Position numbers and translations under genes: made by a program
From: Pseudomonadota bacterium
GTDB lineage: Bacteria > Pseudomonadota > Alphaproteobacteria > Rhodospirillales > Magnetospirillaceae
Reading direction: 5' to 3'
DNA length: 21,547 nt
Assembly: GCA_023426365.1 (NCBI GenBank)
Contig: JAFAAW010000105.1
Location: 1-21,547 of the forward strand
The notes under the pieces: generated by a model
What the model was told of the DNA's origin: nothing
The model's database searches: none
Seen by the model: only the letters and a program-made list of their open reading frames with translations
Part shown: piece by piece, positions 1-8,611 of the stretch
How the letters are laid out: every line of letters starts with the position of its first letter
How positions within the stretch are numbered: the stretch's first letter is position 1

Positions 1-443
1 TGGCCCAGTACACCCGGCTGTCGCCGGCCGAGATCGACGAATTGGTGGCGCTGAAGCTGGCCCTGGTCGGCCTGCGCGGGTTCGAGGAATACTATCCGTC
101 CGAGATTTCCGGCGGCATGCGCAAGCGCGCCGGCCTGGCGCGCGCCATGGCGCTCGACCCCGACATCCTGTTCTTCGACGAACCCTCGGCCGGGCTGGAC
201 CCGCTATCGTCGCGCCGGCTGGACGATCTGATCCTGGAATTGCGCGACAGCCTGGGCACCACCGTGGTGGTGGTCACCCACGAGCTGGCCAGCATCTTCG
301 CCATCGCCGACGATTCCATCTTCCTCGACGCCGAGCAGCGCACCGCCATCGCCCACGGCCCGCCGCTGGAGCTGATGCGTGATTGCCCCAGCGCCAAGGT
401 CCGCGAGTTCCTGGCGCGCGGCGAGCCGGTCCGCGCGGCGTAG
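1..443 (+). CDS. MCE/Mla-type ABC transporter ATPase, C-terminal part
   Basis: This is the last 146 codons of an ABC ATPase whose start lies left of the window; the open frame runs in from base 3. The ABC signature (ISGGM, followed by RKRAGLARAM), the Walker B stretch ILFFDEPSAGLDP and the H-loop VVVTHE are all visible, while Walker A is outside the window. The MCE-domain protein 57 bp downstream identifies it as the MlaF/Ttg2A-type ATPase that energises phospholipid movement between the membranes. The permease (MlaE type) is expected upstream of the window. The family is inferred from context; the ABC ATPase identity itself is seen directly. Confidence 0.93.
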   Translation, partial: AQYTRLSPAEIDELVALKLALVGLRGFEEYYPSEISGGMRKRAGLARAMALDPDILFFDEPSAGLDPLSSRRLDDLILELRDSLGTTVVVVTHELASIFAIADDSIFLDAEQRTAIAHGPPLELMRDCPSAKVREFLARGEPVRAA

Positions 444-499
444 ATGTGTTCCCCTCGCCATGCGTCGGCTTTGACGCGCGGCGCTCCAAGGAGACGGGA

Positions 500-1507
500 A
501 TGGCCAAGAAATACTCTCCCACGCTGATCGGCAGCTTCGTGCTTGGCGGCATCGTGCTGCTGGTGGGCGCGCTGTTCCTGTTCGGCAGCGGCGACCTGTT
601 CAAGGAAAAGCGCCGCTGGGTGACCTATTTCGACGGATCGGTGGGCGGGCTGAACGTGGGGGCGCCGGTGAATTTCCGCGGCGTGCGCGTGGGCGAGGTC
701 ACCGATGTCCGCCTGCAGGTCGATCCCAAGGCCCTGACCGCGCGCATCCCCGTCTATTTCGAGATCGACCCCGACCGGGTGGAATGGGTGGGCGGCAGGA
801 TCGCGCAATCGGCCAAAACCGCCGCCGATGCCGGCCTGCGCGCCAAGCTGGCCATGCAAAGCCTGGTCACCGGCCAGATGCAGATCGAGCTGGATCTGCT
901 GCCCGATACCCCCGCCATCCTGGTGGGCACCGACCCCAACGTGCCCGAAATCCCCTCGGCCAAATCGGAATTCGACGTGCTGCGCGAGCAGGTGTCCGAA
1001 TTGCCGTTGCGCGACCTGCTCGCCTCCATCGACCGCACCGTCAACAGCATCGACCGGCTGGTCAACTCGCCCGAAATGCGCGAAGGCGTGCGCGCGCTGT
1101 CCCAAAGCCTGGCCGAGACCGAAAAGCTGATGGCCAGCCTGAACGAGGGCGCGAAGCCCCTGTTGCACGAGATGACGGCCACCGCCCAATCCGTGCGCCA
1201 GACCAGCGACCAGGCCAACACCTCGCTGCGCGCGCTGGAGGGCGACACGCGCGCCACCCTGGGTGACGTGCGCGTGCTGACCAATTCGGTGCGCGGCGAT
1301 CTCCGATCCACCTTGCGCGCGGCCGATCTGGCGTTGCAGCAGGCGCGCACCACACTCGCCAGCGTGGACGGGCTGGTGGCCGACGATTCCAGCTCGCGCG
1401 CCGATATCGACCACGCCCTGCAAAACCTTGCCCAGGCCAGCAGCGCGCTGCGCTCCTTCGCCGACAAGGTGGAGCGCAACCCGAACGCCATCATCGTCGG
1501 CGACTGA
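500..1507 (+). CDS. MlaD-family MCE protein (lipid transport substrate-binding subunit)
   Basis: The product is 335 aa. The start at 500 has AAGGAG (488-493) six bases upstream; a longer open frame from 383 runs back into the ATPase gene and is not used. Residues about 8-30 form one membrane anchor (LIGSFVLGGIVLLVGALFLF). An MCE domain follows at about 43-125, with GLNVGAPVNFRGVRVGEV typical of MlaD/PqiB. The region from about 165 to 330 is helical and rich in Ser, Leu and Arg heptad-like patterns, as in single-MCE proteins with a C-terminal helical needle. Such proteins hexamerise on the periplasmic face of the inner membrane and shuttle lipid. The gene lies between its ATPase and a lipoprotein gene, as is usual in alphaproteobacteria. 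Confidence 0.92.
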   Translation: MAKKYSPTLIGSFVLGGIVLLVGALFLFGSGDLFKEKRRWVTYFDGSVGGLNVGAPVNFRGVRVGEVTDVRLQVDPKALTARIPVYFEIDPDRVEWVGGRIAQSAKTAADAGLRAKLAMQSLVTGQMQIELDLLPDTPAILVGTDPNVPEIPSAKSEFDVLREQVSELPLRDLLASIDRTVNSIDRLVNSPEMREGVRALSQSLAETEKLMASLNEGAKPLLHEMTATAQSVRQTSDQANTSLRALEGDTRATLGDVRVLTNSVRGDLRSTLRAADLALQQARTTLASVDGLVADDSSSRADIDHALQNLAQASSALRSFADKVERNPNAIIVGD

Positions 1508-1520
1508 CAGGAGCGGTGAG

Positions 1521-2102
1521 ATGAGAAGGGCCTGCGTGTTGGCCGTATTGCTGGTGGCCGGGTGCGCCCAGCGCCCCGATCCCAACCTCTATGTCATCGC
1601 CCCCGCCGCCGATGCGGTCAACCACACCCATTCGGCGGGCGAGCCGCTGGTCGCGGTGGCGCGGGTGTCGCTGCCGGAATATCTCGACCGTTCGCAACTG
1701 GTGTCGCGCCGCGGCGCCAACGCCCTGGTGGTGGACGACGACAACCGCTGGGGGGAGCGCCTGGCCGACAGCATGCCCCGCGTGCTGTCGGAAAATCTCA
1801 GCCACTTCCTGCCCGGCGGCCGCGTGGTCACCCCCGAGGAGGCGCGGGGGCAGAAGGTGCCCTATGAATACCTCGTGGCGCTCGACGCCTACGAACCCGA
1901 CGGCAACGGCAGCGCGGTCATGCGCGGGCACTGGCTGTTGCGCGATACCCGCAAGGGCTTGGTGGTGGCGGAAGGGGTGATCGACGAAAGGCGGCCGCTG
2001 CCGTCGGCCCGGGCCGCCGATGCGGTGGCCGCGTTGAACGAGAACCTGACCGACGCCAGCCGGCAGATCGCCGAGGCGACCGCCGACAAGGTCGCCCGCT
2101 AG
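1521..2102 (+). CDS. PqiC-like ABC transport auxiliary lipoprotein
   Basis: The product is 193 aa and starts 13 bp after the MCE gene with GGAG (1510-1513) upstream. A lipoprotein signal ends in the lipobox V-A-G-C, with Cys15 as the lipidated residue. The mature part has the PqiC/DUF330 layout: an early LPEYLDR motif in a beta strand, then the RWGERLADSMPRVLSENLSHFL segment, and ends in a helical AAVAALNENLTDASRQIAEA tail. Members of this family accompany MCE proteins and are thought to link the inner-membrane complex to the outer membrane. Third gene of the lipid transport operon. The family call rests on motif recognition and gene order. Confidence 0.82.
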   Translation: MRRACVLAVLLVAGCAQRPDPNLYVIAPAADAVNHTHSAGEPLVAVARVSLPEYLDRSQLVSRRGANALVVDDDNRWGERLADSMPRVLSENLSHFLPGGRVVTPEEARGQKVPYEYLVALDAYEPDGNGSAVMRGHWLLRDTRKGLVVAEGVIDERRPLPSARAADAVAALNENLTDASRQIAEATADKVAR

Positions 2103-2109
2103 GTGCGTG

Positions 2110-2135
2110 CTCGGCCTTCGTGCCGTGCGGCCGAG
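2110..2135. terminator. Hairpin after the lipid-transport operon
   Basis: A perfect 7-bp inverted repeat, CTCGGCC and GGCCGAG, with a 12-base loop lies 7 bp after the lipoprotein stop codon. There is no T-tract, so it may be a weak or Rho-assisted terminator, or an mRNA 3' stabiliser. Confidence 0.45.
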
Positions 2136-2278
2136 TTCACACCCGTCCACCATCTGCGGCTTTTCCTGCGGAATTGTTGCAGAGAACAGGCCGCCTCGAT
2201 ACCGCCTCTGACGCAGTCGAGGGACGTCATGCCGGCAATCGCGATACCCCGTTTAACCGGACGCATTTCCGCCTATGC

Positions 2279-2295
2279 GGGCGCATGATGCGCCC
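2279..2295. promoter_or_regulatory. 17-bp palindrome upstream of the efflux operon (operator candidate)
   Basis: GGGCGCAT-G-ATGCGCCC is a perfect 8-bp dyad around one base, ending 30 bp before the adaptor start codon and 17 bp before its ribosome site. This is the position of a repressor operator (TetR- or MarR-type in most RND operons). No regulator gene lies next to it in the window. It could also form an mRNA hairpin in the leader. Confidence 0.4.
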
Positions 2296-2325
2296 CTTGC
2301 TGTCCATCCACTGGAGGGCCGGCTT

Positions 2326-3468
2326 ATGAACCCTGTGCGTGCCCTGGTTCTAGTCTCGGCATTGGTGCCCGCCGCCTGCGGCCAGGACGACAGCCAGCAG
2401 CAGGCACAGCAAAAGCCGCCGCCCCCGGGGGTGGTGGTCGCCAAGGCCGAGCAGCGGGACGTGCGGCCGAGCGAGCAGTTCAACGGCCGCGCCCAGGCCA
2501 AGGACAGCGTGGATCTGCTGGCCCGGGTTCAGGGGTTCCTGGAAAAGCGCAGCTTCAACGAGGGCGACCGCGTGAAGGCGGGGCAATTGCTGTTCCAGTT
2601 GGAAAAGGCGCCCTTCATCGCCACCGTGCAGCAGCGCGAGGCCGATCTGGCGCGCGCCCAGGCCGAGGAACGCAACGCCCGCGTCCAGCTCGACCGCGCC
2701 CGGCAATTGCTGCGCACCCAGAACATCCCGCAATCCGAGGCCGACCGGCGCGAGGCCCTGCAATTGACCGCCATCGCCCAGGTCAAGCAGGCCCAGGCCG
2801 CATTGGACGCGGCGCGCATCGACCTGGGCTACACCGATATCCGCGCCCCCATCGCCGGGCGCATCAGCCGCTCGAACTTCACCGAAGGGGCGCTGGTGGG
2901 GCCAAGCTCCGGGACGCTGGCCTCGATCGTCAGCAGCGATCCCATCTACGTCACCTTCGCGGTCAGCCAGCGCGAATTGCTGGATTTCCGCCGCAAGGCC
3001 GCCGAGCAGGGGCGCACGCGCGACGTGGTGGTGCGGCTCAAGCTGGCCGACGGCACCGCCTACAGCCAGCCGGGCAGCGTGGACTTCCTTGACGTCAAGG
3101 CCGATCCGGGCACCGACACCGTGACCGTGCGCGCCACCTTCCCCAATCCCGACGGCATCATCGTTCCCGGCCAGTTCGCCAGCGTGTCGGTGGAAAGCGC
3201 CCAACCGGTGGTCTCGATCGTGGTGCCCCAGGCGGCGTTGCAGATCGATCAGGCCGGTCCCTTCGTCATGGTGGTGGCCCAGGACCACAAGGTGGAGATG
3301 CGCCGCATCCGCGCCGGCAACAGCACGGCGGACAACGCGGTGGTGGTCGAACAGGGCCTTCAGCCCGGCGACCAGGTGGTGGTCGAGGGCGCGCAGAAGG
3401 TGCGTCCCGGCCAGGAGGTCCAGGTCAGCGAAATGCCGGCGGGCGGGGCGAAGGACGACCCATCATGA
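2326..3468 (+). CDS. RND efflux periplasmic adaptor (membrane fusion protein)
   Basis: The product is 380 aa. The chosen start at 2326 has GGAGGG (2313-2318) upstream and gives a signal peptide ending at a Cys (VPAAC, Cys18), so a lipid-anchored adaptor like AcrA or MexA is likely although Pro at -3 is not the usual lipobox residue. The family order is present: barrel-sandwich half (VDLLARVQGFLEKRSFNEGDRVKAGQLLF), an alpha-helical hairpin (EADLARAQAEERNARVQLDRARQLL through AALDAARIDLGYTDIRAPIAGRI), the beta-barrel domain and a membrane-proximal domain ending QPGDQVVVEGAQKVRPGQEV. The stop overlaps the pump start as ATGA (3465-3468), implying translational coupling. It joins the inner-membrane pump to an outer-membrane channel that is not encoded here. 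Confidence 0.94.
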   Translation: MNPVRALVLVSALVPAACGQDDSQQQAQQKPPPPGVVVAKAEQRDVRPSEQFNGRAQAKDSVDLLARVQGFLEKRSFNEGDRVKAGQLLFQLEKAPFIATVQQREADLARAQAEERNARVQLDRARQLLRTQNIPQSEADRREALQLTAIAQVKQAQAALDAARIDLGYTDIRAPIAGRISRSNFTEGALVGPSSGTLASIVSSDPIYVTFAVSQRELLDFRRKAAEQGRTRDVVVRLKLADGTAYSQPGSVDFLDVKADPGTDTVTVRATFPNPDGIIVPGQFASVSVESAQPVVSIVVPQAALQIDQAGPFVMVVAQDHKVEMRRIRAGNSTADNAVVVEQGLQPGDQVVVEGAQKVRPGQEVQVSEMPAGGAKDDPS

Positions 3469-6400
3469 TCTCGCGCATCTTCATCCGCCGGCCGCGCTTC
3501 GCCATGGTGATCGCCATCGTCACCGTCCTGGCCGGCGCGCTGGCGCTGGCGCGCATCCCGGTGGCGCAATTCCCCGATATCGTGCCGCCCCAGGTGGGGG
3601 TCTCCGGCTCGTACCCCGGCGCCAGCGCCGAGGTGGTCGAGGCCACGGTGGCCCAGCCCATCGAAAGCCAGGTCAACGGCGTGGACAACATGTTGTACAT
3701 GCAATCGACCAGCGGCTCGGACGGATCGTACCAACTGACGGTGACCTTCGCGCTGGGCACCGATCCCGACATCAACACCGTCAACGTCCAGAACCGGGTG
3801 CAACTGGCCGAAAGCAAGCTGCCCGAGGAAGTCACCCGCCAGGGCCTGACGGTCAAGAAGAAGTCGTCGGCGCTGTTGCAGGTGATCTCGCTTTATTCGC
3901 CCAACGGCTCGCGCGATGCGCTTTTTCTCAGCAATTACGCCACCATCAACATCATCGACGCCCTGGCCCGCGTGCGCGGCGTCGGTCAGGCCAACCTGTT
4001 CGGCGCGCTGGAATACAGCATGCGCATATGGCTCGACGGCGAGCGCCTGACCGCGCTGGGCCTGTCGCCGGCCGAGGTGGTGAACGCGGTGCGCGGCCAG
4101 AACATGCAGGCGGCGGTGGGCCGCATCGGCGCCGCGCCGTCGCCCGAGCGCCAGCAATTCCAGATCACGCTGCAGACCAAGGGGCGGCTGACCTCGACCA
4201 AGGAATTCGAGGACATCGTGCTGCGCGCCAATCCCGACGGCTCGGCCGTGCGCCTGCGCGACGTCGCCCGGGTCGAGCTGGACGCGCGCACGCGCGACGC
4301 CTTCTCGCGGCTCAACGGCCAGCCGACGGCGTCCATCGCCATCTACCAGGCGCCCGGCGCCAACGCGGTGGCGGTGGCCGAAGGCATCCGCAAGACCATG
4401 GACGACCTCGCCACGCGTTTCCCCGAAGGGGTCGAGCACAAGGTCATCTACGACACCACCGTGTTCGTGAAGGACACCATCCACGAGGTGGTCAAGACCC
4501 TGGTCGAGGCCTTCGTGCTGGTGGTCATCGTGGTCTATCTGTTCCTGGGCAATCTGCGCGCCACCCTGGTGCCGACCCTGGCCGTGCCGGTGTCGCTGGT
4601 GGGCACCTTCGCGTTCATGTCGCTGTTCGGCTATTCGGCCAACACCATCTCGCTTCTGGCCATGGTGCTGGCCATCGGCATCGTGGTGGACGACGCCATC
4701 GTGGTGGTGGAAAACGTCGAGCGCGTCATGCACGAGGAGAACCTGCCGGCGCCCGAGGCCGCCGCCAAGGCCATGGACCAGATCACCCCGGCCATCATCG
4801 CCATCACCCTGGTGCTGCTGTCGGTGTTCGTGCCGGTCGCCTTCATCCCCGGCATCACCGGCCAGTTGTTCCGCCAGTTTGCCGTGGTGGTGTCGGTGTC
4901 CATGCTGCTGTCGGCCATCAACGCGCTGACCCTCAGCCCGGCGCTATGTTCGCTTCTCCTCAAACCGGGCCACCACCCGCGCGGCCCCATCCGATGGGTG
5001 CTGGCGGGGATCGACCGCACCCAGACCGGCTATGCCCGGGTGGTGGGCGGCATCGTGCGCAAGAGCGTGCTCGGCCTGATGGTGCTGGCCGGCGTGCTGG
5101 TGGCGTCGGGCCTGCTGGTCAAGGCGACGCCCACCGGCTTCCTGCCCGAGGAGGACCAGGGCGCCTTCTTCGCCGAGATCAAGCTGCCCGAGGGGGCCGC
5201 GGTCAACCGCACCCTTCAGGTCACCGAGCGGGTCGAACAGGCCATCCGCCAGGTACCGGCGGTCGCCGACGTGATTTCGGTGGTGGGCTTCTCCATGCTC
5301 AACAACCTCAGCCAGTCCAACAGCGCCTTCCTCATCGTCTCGCTCAAGCCCTTCGCCGACCGGGCGGAGGACGCGCACGGCTCGGTGGCCGACATCCTCA
5401 AGCGCCTGCGCGGCGAATTGTCCACCCTGCCCGAGGCGTCCGTGCTGCCGTTCAACCTGCCGCCCATCATCGGCCTGGGCACCTCGGGCGGTTTCGAATA
5501 CCAGCTCCAGGCGCTGGGCGGCAGCGACCCGGCCGACATGGCCGCCGTCATGCGCGGCCTGGTGGTGCGCGCCAACCAGACGCCGGGCCTGGCCAACGTG
5601 TTCAGCCTGTTCGCCGCCAACACGCCGCAACTGTACCTGGACATCGACCGCAACAAGGCGCAGACGCTGGGGGTGAAGGTCGAAGACATCTTCACCGCGC
5701 TGCAGGCCACCATGGGCGGCCTTTACGTCAACGACCTCAATCTGTTCGGCCGCACCTGGCAGGTGACGGTGCAGGGCGAGGCCGGCGACCGCGACCGCGT
5801 CGACGACATCCAGCGCATCCATGTCAAGAACGCCAAGGGCGAGATGGTGCCCTTAAGCTCGCTGGTCAGCATCCGCCCGCTGCTGGGGCCGCAATCCATC
5901 ACCCGCTACAACAACTATCGCAGCGTCATGATTACCGGCACCCCGGCCCCCGGCACAAGCTCGGGCGACGCGCTGGCCGCCATGGAAAAGCTGTCGGCCG
6001 AGACGCTGCCGCCGGGCTACGGCTTCGAATGGACCGGCACCGCGTTGCAGGAAAAGCAGGCGGCGGGCCAGACGCCCATCATCCTGGGCCTCGCCATCCT
6101 GTTCGCCTTTCTGTTCCTGGTGGCGCTGTACGAAAGCTGGTCGATCCCCATCCCGGTGCTGCTGTCGGTGTCGGTGGGTTTCCTGGGCGCCATCCTGTCG
6201 CTGGTGGTGGCGCGGCTGAGCCTGGACGTGTTCGCCCAGATCGGCATCGTCGTGCTGATCGCGCTGGCCAGCAAGAACGCCATCCTGATCGTCGAATTCG
6301 CCGAGGAGAACCGACAGCACGGCATGTCCGTGCGCGACGCGGCGGTGACGGGCGCGCGGCTGCGGTTCCGGGCGGTGATGATGACGTCGCTGGCCTTCAT

Positions 6401-6617
6401 CATGGGGCTGATCCCGCTGGTCATCGCGGAGGGCGCCGGCGAGGCCAGCCGCCGCGCGGTGGGCACGGCGGTGTTCGGCGGCATGATCGCCGCCTCGGCG
6501 CTGGGCATCTTCCTCATTCCGCCGCTTTACGTGGTGTTCCAGGGCATGCGCGACTGGGTCAAGCGGCCGCGCCGCAAGATGCTGGAACCCAAGCCCGATG
6601 CCAGGCCCGGCGAATGA
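3465..6617 (+). CDS. HAE1-type RND multidrug efflux pump
   Basis: The product is 1050 aa, the usual length for AcrB/MexB-type pumps. It starts MISRIFIRRPRFAMVIAI and has the first periplasmic porter segment, including GVGQANLFG. The proton-relay signature in TM4 is intact: GIVVDDAIVVVENVERVM carries the two adjacent Asp residues equivalent to AcrB D407/D408, and LASKNAILIVEF carries the Lys equivalent to K940. These show a proton-driven hydrophobe/amphiphile exporter rather than a metal (HME) pump. It overlaps both neighbours by ATGA. The substrate cannot be read from the sequence. Confidence 0.96.
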   Translation: MISRIFIRRPRFAMVIAIVTVLAGALALARIPVAQFPDIVPPQVGVSGSYPGASAEVVEATVAQPIESQVNGVDNMLYMQSTSGSDGSYQLTVTFALGTDPDINTVNVQNRVQLAESKLPEEVTRQGLTVKKKSSALLQVISLYSPNGSRDALFLSNYATINIIDALARVRGVGQANLFGALEYSMRIWLDGERLTALGLSPAEVVNAVRGQNMQAAVGRIGAAPSPERQQFQITLQTKGRLTSTKEFEDIVLRANPDGSAVRLRDVARVELDARTRDAFSRLNGQPTASIAIYQAPGANAVAVAEGIRKTMDDLATRFPEGVEHKVIYDTTVFVKDTIHEVVKTLVEAFVLVVIVVYLFLGNLRATLVPTLAVPVSLVGTFAFMSLFGYSANTISLLAMVLAIGIVVDDAIVVVENVERVMHEENLPAPEAAAKAMDQITPAIIAITLVLLSVFVPVAFIPGITGQLFRQFAVVVSVSMLLSAINALTLSPALCSLLLKPGHHPRGPIRWVLAGIDRTQTGYARVVGGIVRKSVLGLMVLAGVLVASGLLVKATPTGFLPEEDQGAFFAEIKLPEGAAVNRTLQVTERVEQAIRQVPAVADVISVVGFSMLNNLSQSNSAFLIVSLKPFADRAEDAHGSVADILKRLRGELSTLPEASVLPFNLPPIIGLGTSGGFEYQLQALGGSDPADMAAVMRGLVVRANQTPGLANVFSLFAANTPQLYLDIDRNKAQTLGVKVEDIFTALQATMGGLYVNDLNLFGRTWQVTVQGEAGDRDRVDDIQRIHVKNAKGEMVPLSSLVSIRPLLGPQSITRYNNYRSVMITGTPAPGTSSGDALAAMEKLSAETLPPGYGFEWTGTALQEKQAAGQTPIILGLAILFAFLFLVALYESWSIPIPVLLSVSVGFLGAILSLVVARLSLDVFAQIGIVVLIALASKNAILIVEFAEENRQHGMSVRDAAVTGARLRFRAVMMTSLAFIMGLIPLVIAEGAGEASRRAVGTAVFGGMIAASALGIFLIPPLYVVFQGMRDWVKRPRRKMLEPKPDARPGE

Positions 6618-8164
6618 ACGGGGTTCCGGTTTCGTCGTGGCTGCTGCTGGCCGCCTGCATCGCGGCGGCGCTGTTGAACGAGGTGTCGGGGGCGGTGCTG
6701 ACGCTCGCCATTCCCGACGCCGCGCGCGACGTCGGCGCGACGCCGCAGGGCGCGCAGCTTATCCTGCTGGCCGGCAAGCTCAGCCTGGGGGCACTGATGC
6801 TGGCGGGCGGCGGGTTGGGCGACCGTTTCGGCCGCCGCCCCACCATGCTGGTCGGCATCGCCCTGGTGGGGGTGGCGGCGCTGCTGTCGGCCTTGGCCCG
6901 TTCCGGCGGCATGCTGGGGGGCGCGCGCCTGCTGGACGGCGCCGGCAACGCCCTGGTGGGGCCGCTGGCCCTGGCCTTGGCCATCGCCGCCTTTCCCGAC
7001 GCCATGCGCGCCCGCATCATCGGCCTGTTCCTGGGCATCAGCGGCCTGGGCGTGGCGTTGGGACCGCTGGTGGCGGGCTTCCTGGTTCAGGCCGGCGGCT
7101 GGCGCCTGGGCTTCGCGGCGCCGCTGGCGCTGGCGCTGGCGGGCGGCGGCGCCATCGCCGCGCTGGCGCGGCCCGAGCTTTCCGAACCCCGCCGCCCGCC
7201 CTGGGACCCGATCGGCATGCTGTCGTGCATCCTGGGACTGGTGGCGCTGGTCCTGGGCTTCGTCCAGGCCGGCAGCCAGGGCTGGGACTCGGCCGCCGCG
7301 CTGGTCCTCTTGGCGATCGGGACCGCCGCGCTGGGCCTGTTCGCGTGGTGGGAATTGCGCGCGCCCGTGCCGCTGCTGGACCCGGCGCTGCTGCGCTCGC
7401 GCGAGGTGCTGGTGGCGCTGGCGGCGGCGGTGCTGGCGGCCATGGTGCTGAACGGCACGGTATTGCCGCTGCTTTATTTCTTCCAGCGCGTCCACGGCTT
7501 CGGCCCGGTGGCGGCGGTGGTGCGGCTGTTTCCCCTGATCCTGGCCGCCATGATGGTCGCCCCGGCGGCCGGCGGCCTGGCCGAGCGGCACGGCCGCCGC
7601 CTGGTCATGGCAAGCGGGCTGGTGGCGGTGGCGGTCGGCGGCGCCATCATGGCAACGCTTTCCCCCACCACCCCCTACGGCCTGGTGGCCGCCGCCCTGG
7701 TGCTGGTGGGCGGCGGCGTCATGGCGGTGATCACGCCGGCCGCCGATCTGGTGATGGCGACCACGGGGGCGGCGCGCTCCGGCTCGGCGGCGGCGCTGAA
7801 CGGGGCGGTCATGCAGGTGGGCGGCGCCATCGGCATCGGCGTCATCACCAACATCTTCCTGTCCTCGGCGGTGGCCGGCTTCGCCGCCCGCATGGCGGCG
7901 CGCGGCTATGCCCGCGACGACATCGTCGAGCCGGCCCGCCGCCTGCGCGAGGTGATCCGCGAGACCACCCTGCAACGGGTGCCGCTGCTGCCCGACATTC
8001 CGCCGCAGATGCGCCACGACATGCTGGAAGCCTATGGCGACGCCTTCGCCGCGGGCGTCGCCCGCAGTTTCCTGATCGCCGCCCTGCTGGCCCTGCTGGC
8101 CCTGGTGGTCGTCCTGGTGGGGATGGAGCGGCGGGCGCGGGCATCCGCCGCTTCGCCTCCATAA
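6614..8164 (+). CDS. MFS drug exporter, DHA2 (14-TM) type
   Basis: The product is 516 aa, very hydrophobic, with about 14 membrane segments. The start overlaps the pump stop as ATGA (6614-6617). Motif A of the family lies between TM2 and TM3 (GGGLGDRFGRRPTMLVG), and the exporter-specific motif C is in TM5 (ISGLGVALGPLVAGF). Length and layout match EmrB/QacA-like proton antiporters. Finding an MFS exporter as third gene of an RND operon, in place of the outer-membrane channel, is uncommon. It may act alone in the inner membrane, loading the periplasm for the RND pump; that functional link is inference. Confidence 0.9.
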   Translation: MNGVPVSSWLLLAACIAAALLNEVSGAVLTLAIPDAARDVGATPQGAQLILLAGKLSLGALMLAGGGLGDRFGRRPTMLVGIALVGVAALLSALARSGGMLGGARLLDGAGNALVGPLALALAIAAFPDAMRARIIGLFLGISGLGVALGPLVAGFLVQAGGWRLGFAAPLALALAGGGAIAALARPELSEPRRPPWDPIGMLSCILGLVALVLGFVQAGSQGWDSAAALVLLAIGTAALGLFAWWELRAPVPLLDPALLRSREVLVALAAAVLAAMVLNGTVLPLLYFFQRVHGFGPVAAVVRLFPLILAAMMVAPAAGGLAERHGRRLVMASGLVAVAVGGAIMATLSPTTPYGLVAAALVLVGGGVMAVITPAADLVMATTGAARSGSAAALNGAVMQVGGAIGIGVITNIFLSSAVAGFAARMAARGYARDDIVEPARRLREVIRETTLQRVPLLPDIPPQMRHDMLEAYGDAFAAGVARSFLIAALLALLALVVVLVGMERRARASAASPP

Positions 8165-8200
8165 GCGGCGCGATGCTCCGGTGCCATTGGCGCGTGCCCA

Positions 8201-8226
8201 CCGAGGGGCTGACTAGCGCCCCTCGG
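8201..8226. terminator. Bidirectional terminator between convergent operons
   Basis: A perfect 9-bp stem, CCGAGGGGC and GCCCCTCGG, has an 8-base loop that contains the stop codon of the EF-hand gene. It lies 37 bp after the MFS stop. Position between two convergent transcripts supports a terminator role; no long T-tract is present. Confidence 0.6.
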
Positions 8227-8611
8227 CGGTCTGCTGGCTCGAGCGGATTTCCGCCACGTGCTTGCGAAATTCGTCGGGGCGGATCTGCTGATCGCCATTG
8301 CTGTCGAAGGCCGAGAACGTGACAGACGGCAGGTTGAAGAACTCGCCGCCGTCAAGCACGCCGTCCGAACCGGCATACTCGGCGAACTGCTCGGGCGACA
8401 GCCTGGTTTCCTTGCGCTGAATCTTCAGGTCGTGGTTGGCGTCCAGCATGTAAAGGACGACGCCCTTGTTCAGGGTGAATTCCTCGCGGCTGATCATGCC
8501 GTCGCCATCGGCGTCCAATTCGCGGAAGAACTGAATCGAGCGGTCCTCGGCGGCGATGGCAACGGTGGGCAGGGCCAGCAGCGCCACCATCAGCGCGGTC
8601 ATGCGGGTCAT
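8213..8611 (-). CDS. Exported EF-hand calcium-binding protein
   Basis: The product is 132 aa. The start at 8611 has AGGAGG (8619-8624) seven bases upstream and overlaps the acetate kinase stop as ATGA. An N-terminal signal peptide (ALMVALLALPTVAIA) points to the periplasm. Canonical EF-hand loops begin at D33 (D33, D35, D37, S41, E44), D57 (D57, N59, D61, E68) and D103 (D103, N105, D107, E114); a weaker loop covers about 79-90 (D83, D87, E90). Four EF-hands in two pairs suggest a calmodulin-like Ca2+ sensor or buffer. Its translational coupling to acetate kinase is odd because one protein is cytosolic and the other exported. An internal ATG at residue 4 is a possible alternative start. Confidence 0.88.
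   Translation of the reverse strand: MTRMTALMVALLALPTVAIAAEDRSIQFFRELDADGDGMISREEFTLNKGVVLYMLDANHDLKIQRKETRLSPEQFAEYAGSDGVLDGGEFFNLPSVTFSAFDSNGDQQIRPDEFRKHVAEIRSSQQTAEGR

Noticed and set aside
92..1585. Long antisense open frame (497 codons) opposite the MCE gene
   Set aside because: High-GC shadow: composition is His/Gly/Gln-rich without domains, and the opposite strand encodes clear ABC and MCE proteins.
4028..6613. Open frame extending upstream of the MFS gene through the RND gene
   Set aside because: The Arg/Gly/Pro-rich translation is a shadow of the pump; the real MFS start is the ATGA overlap at 6614.
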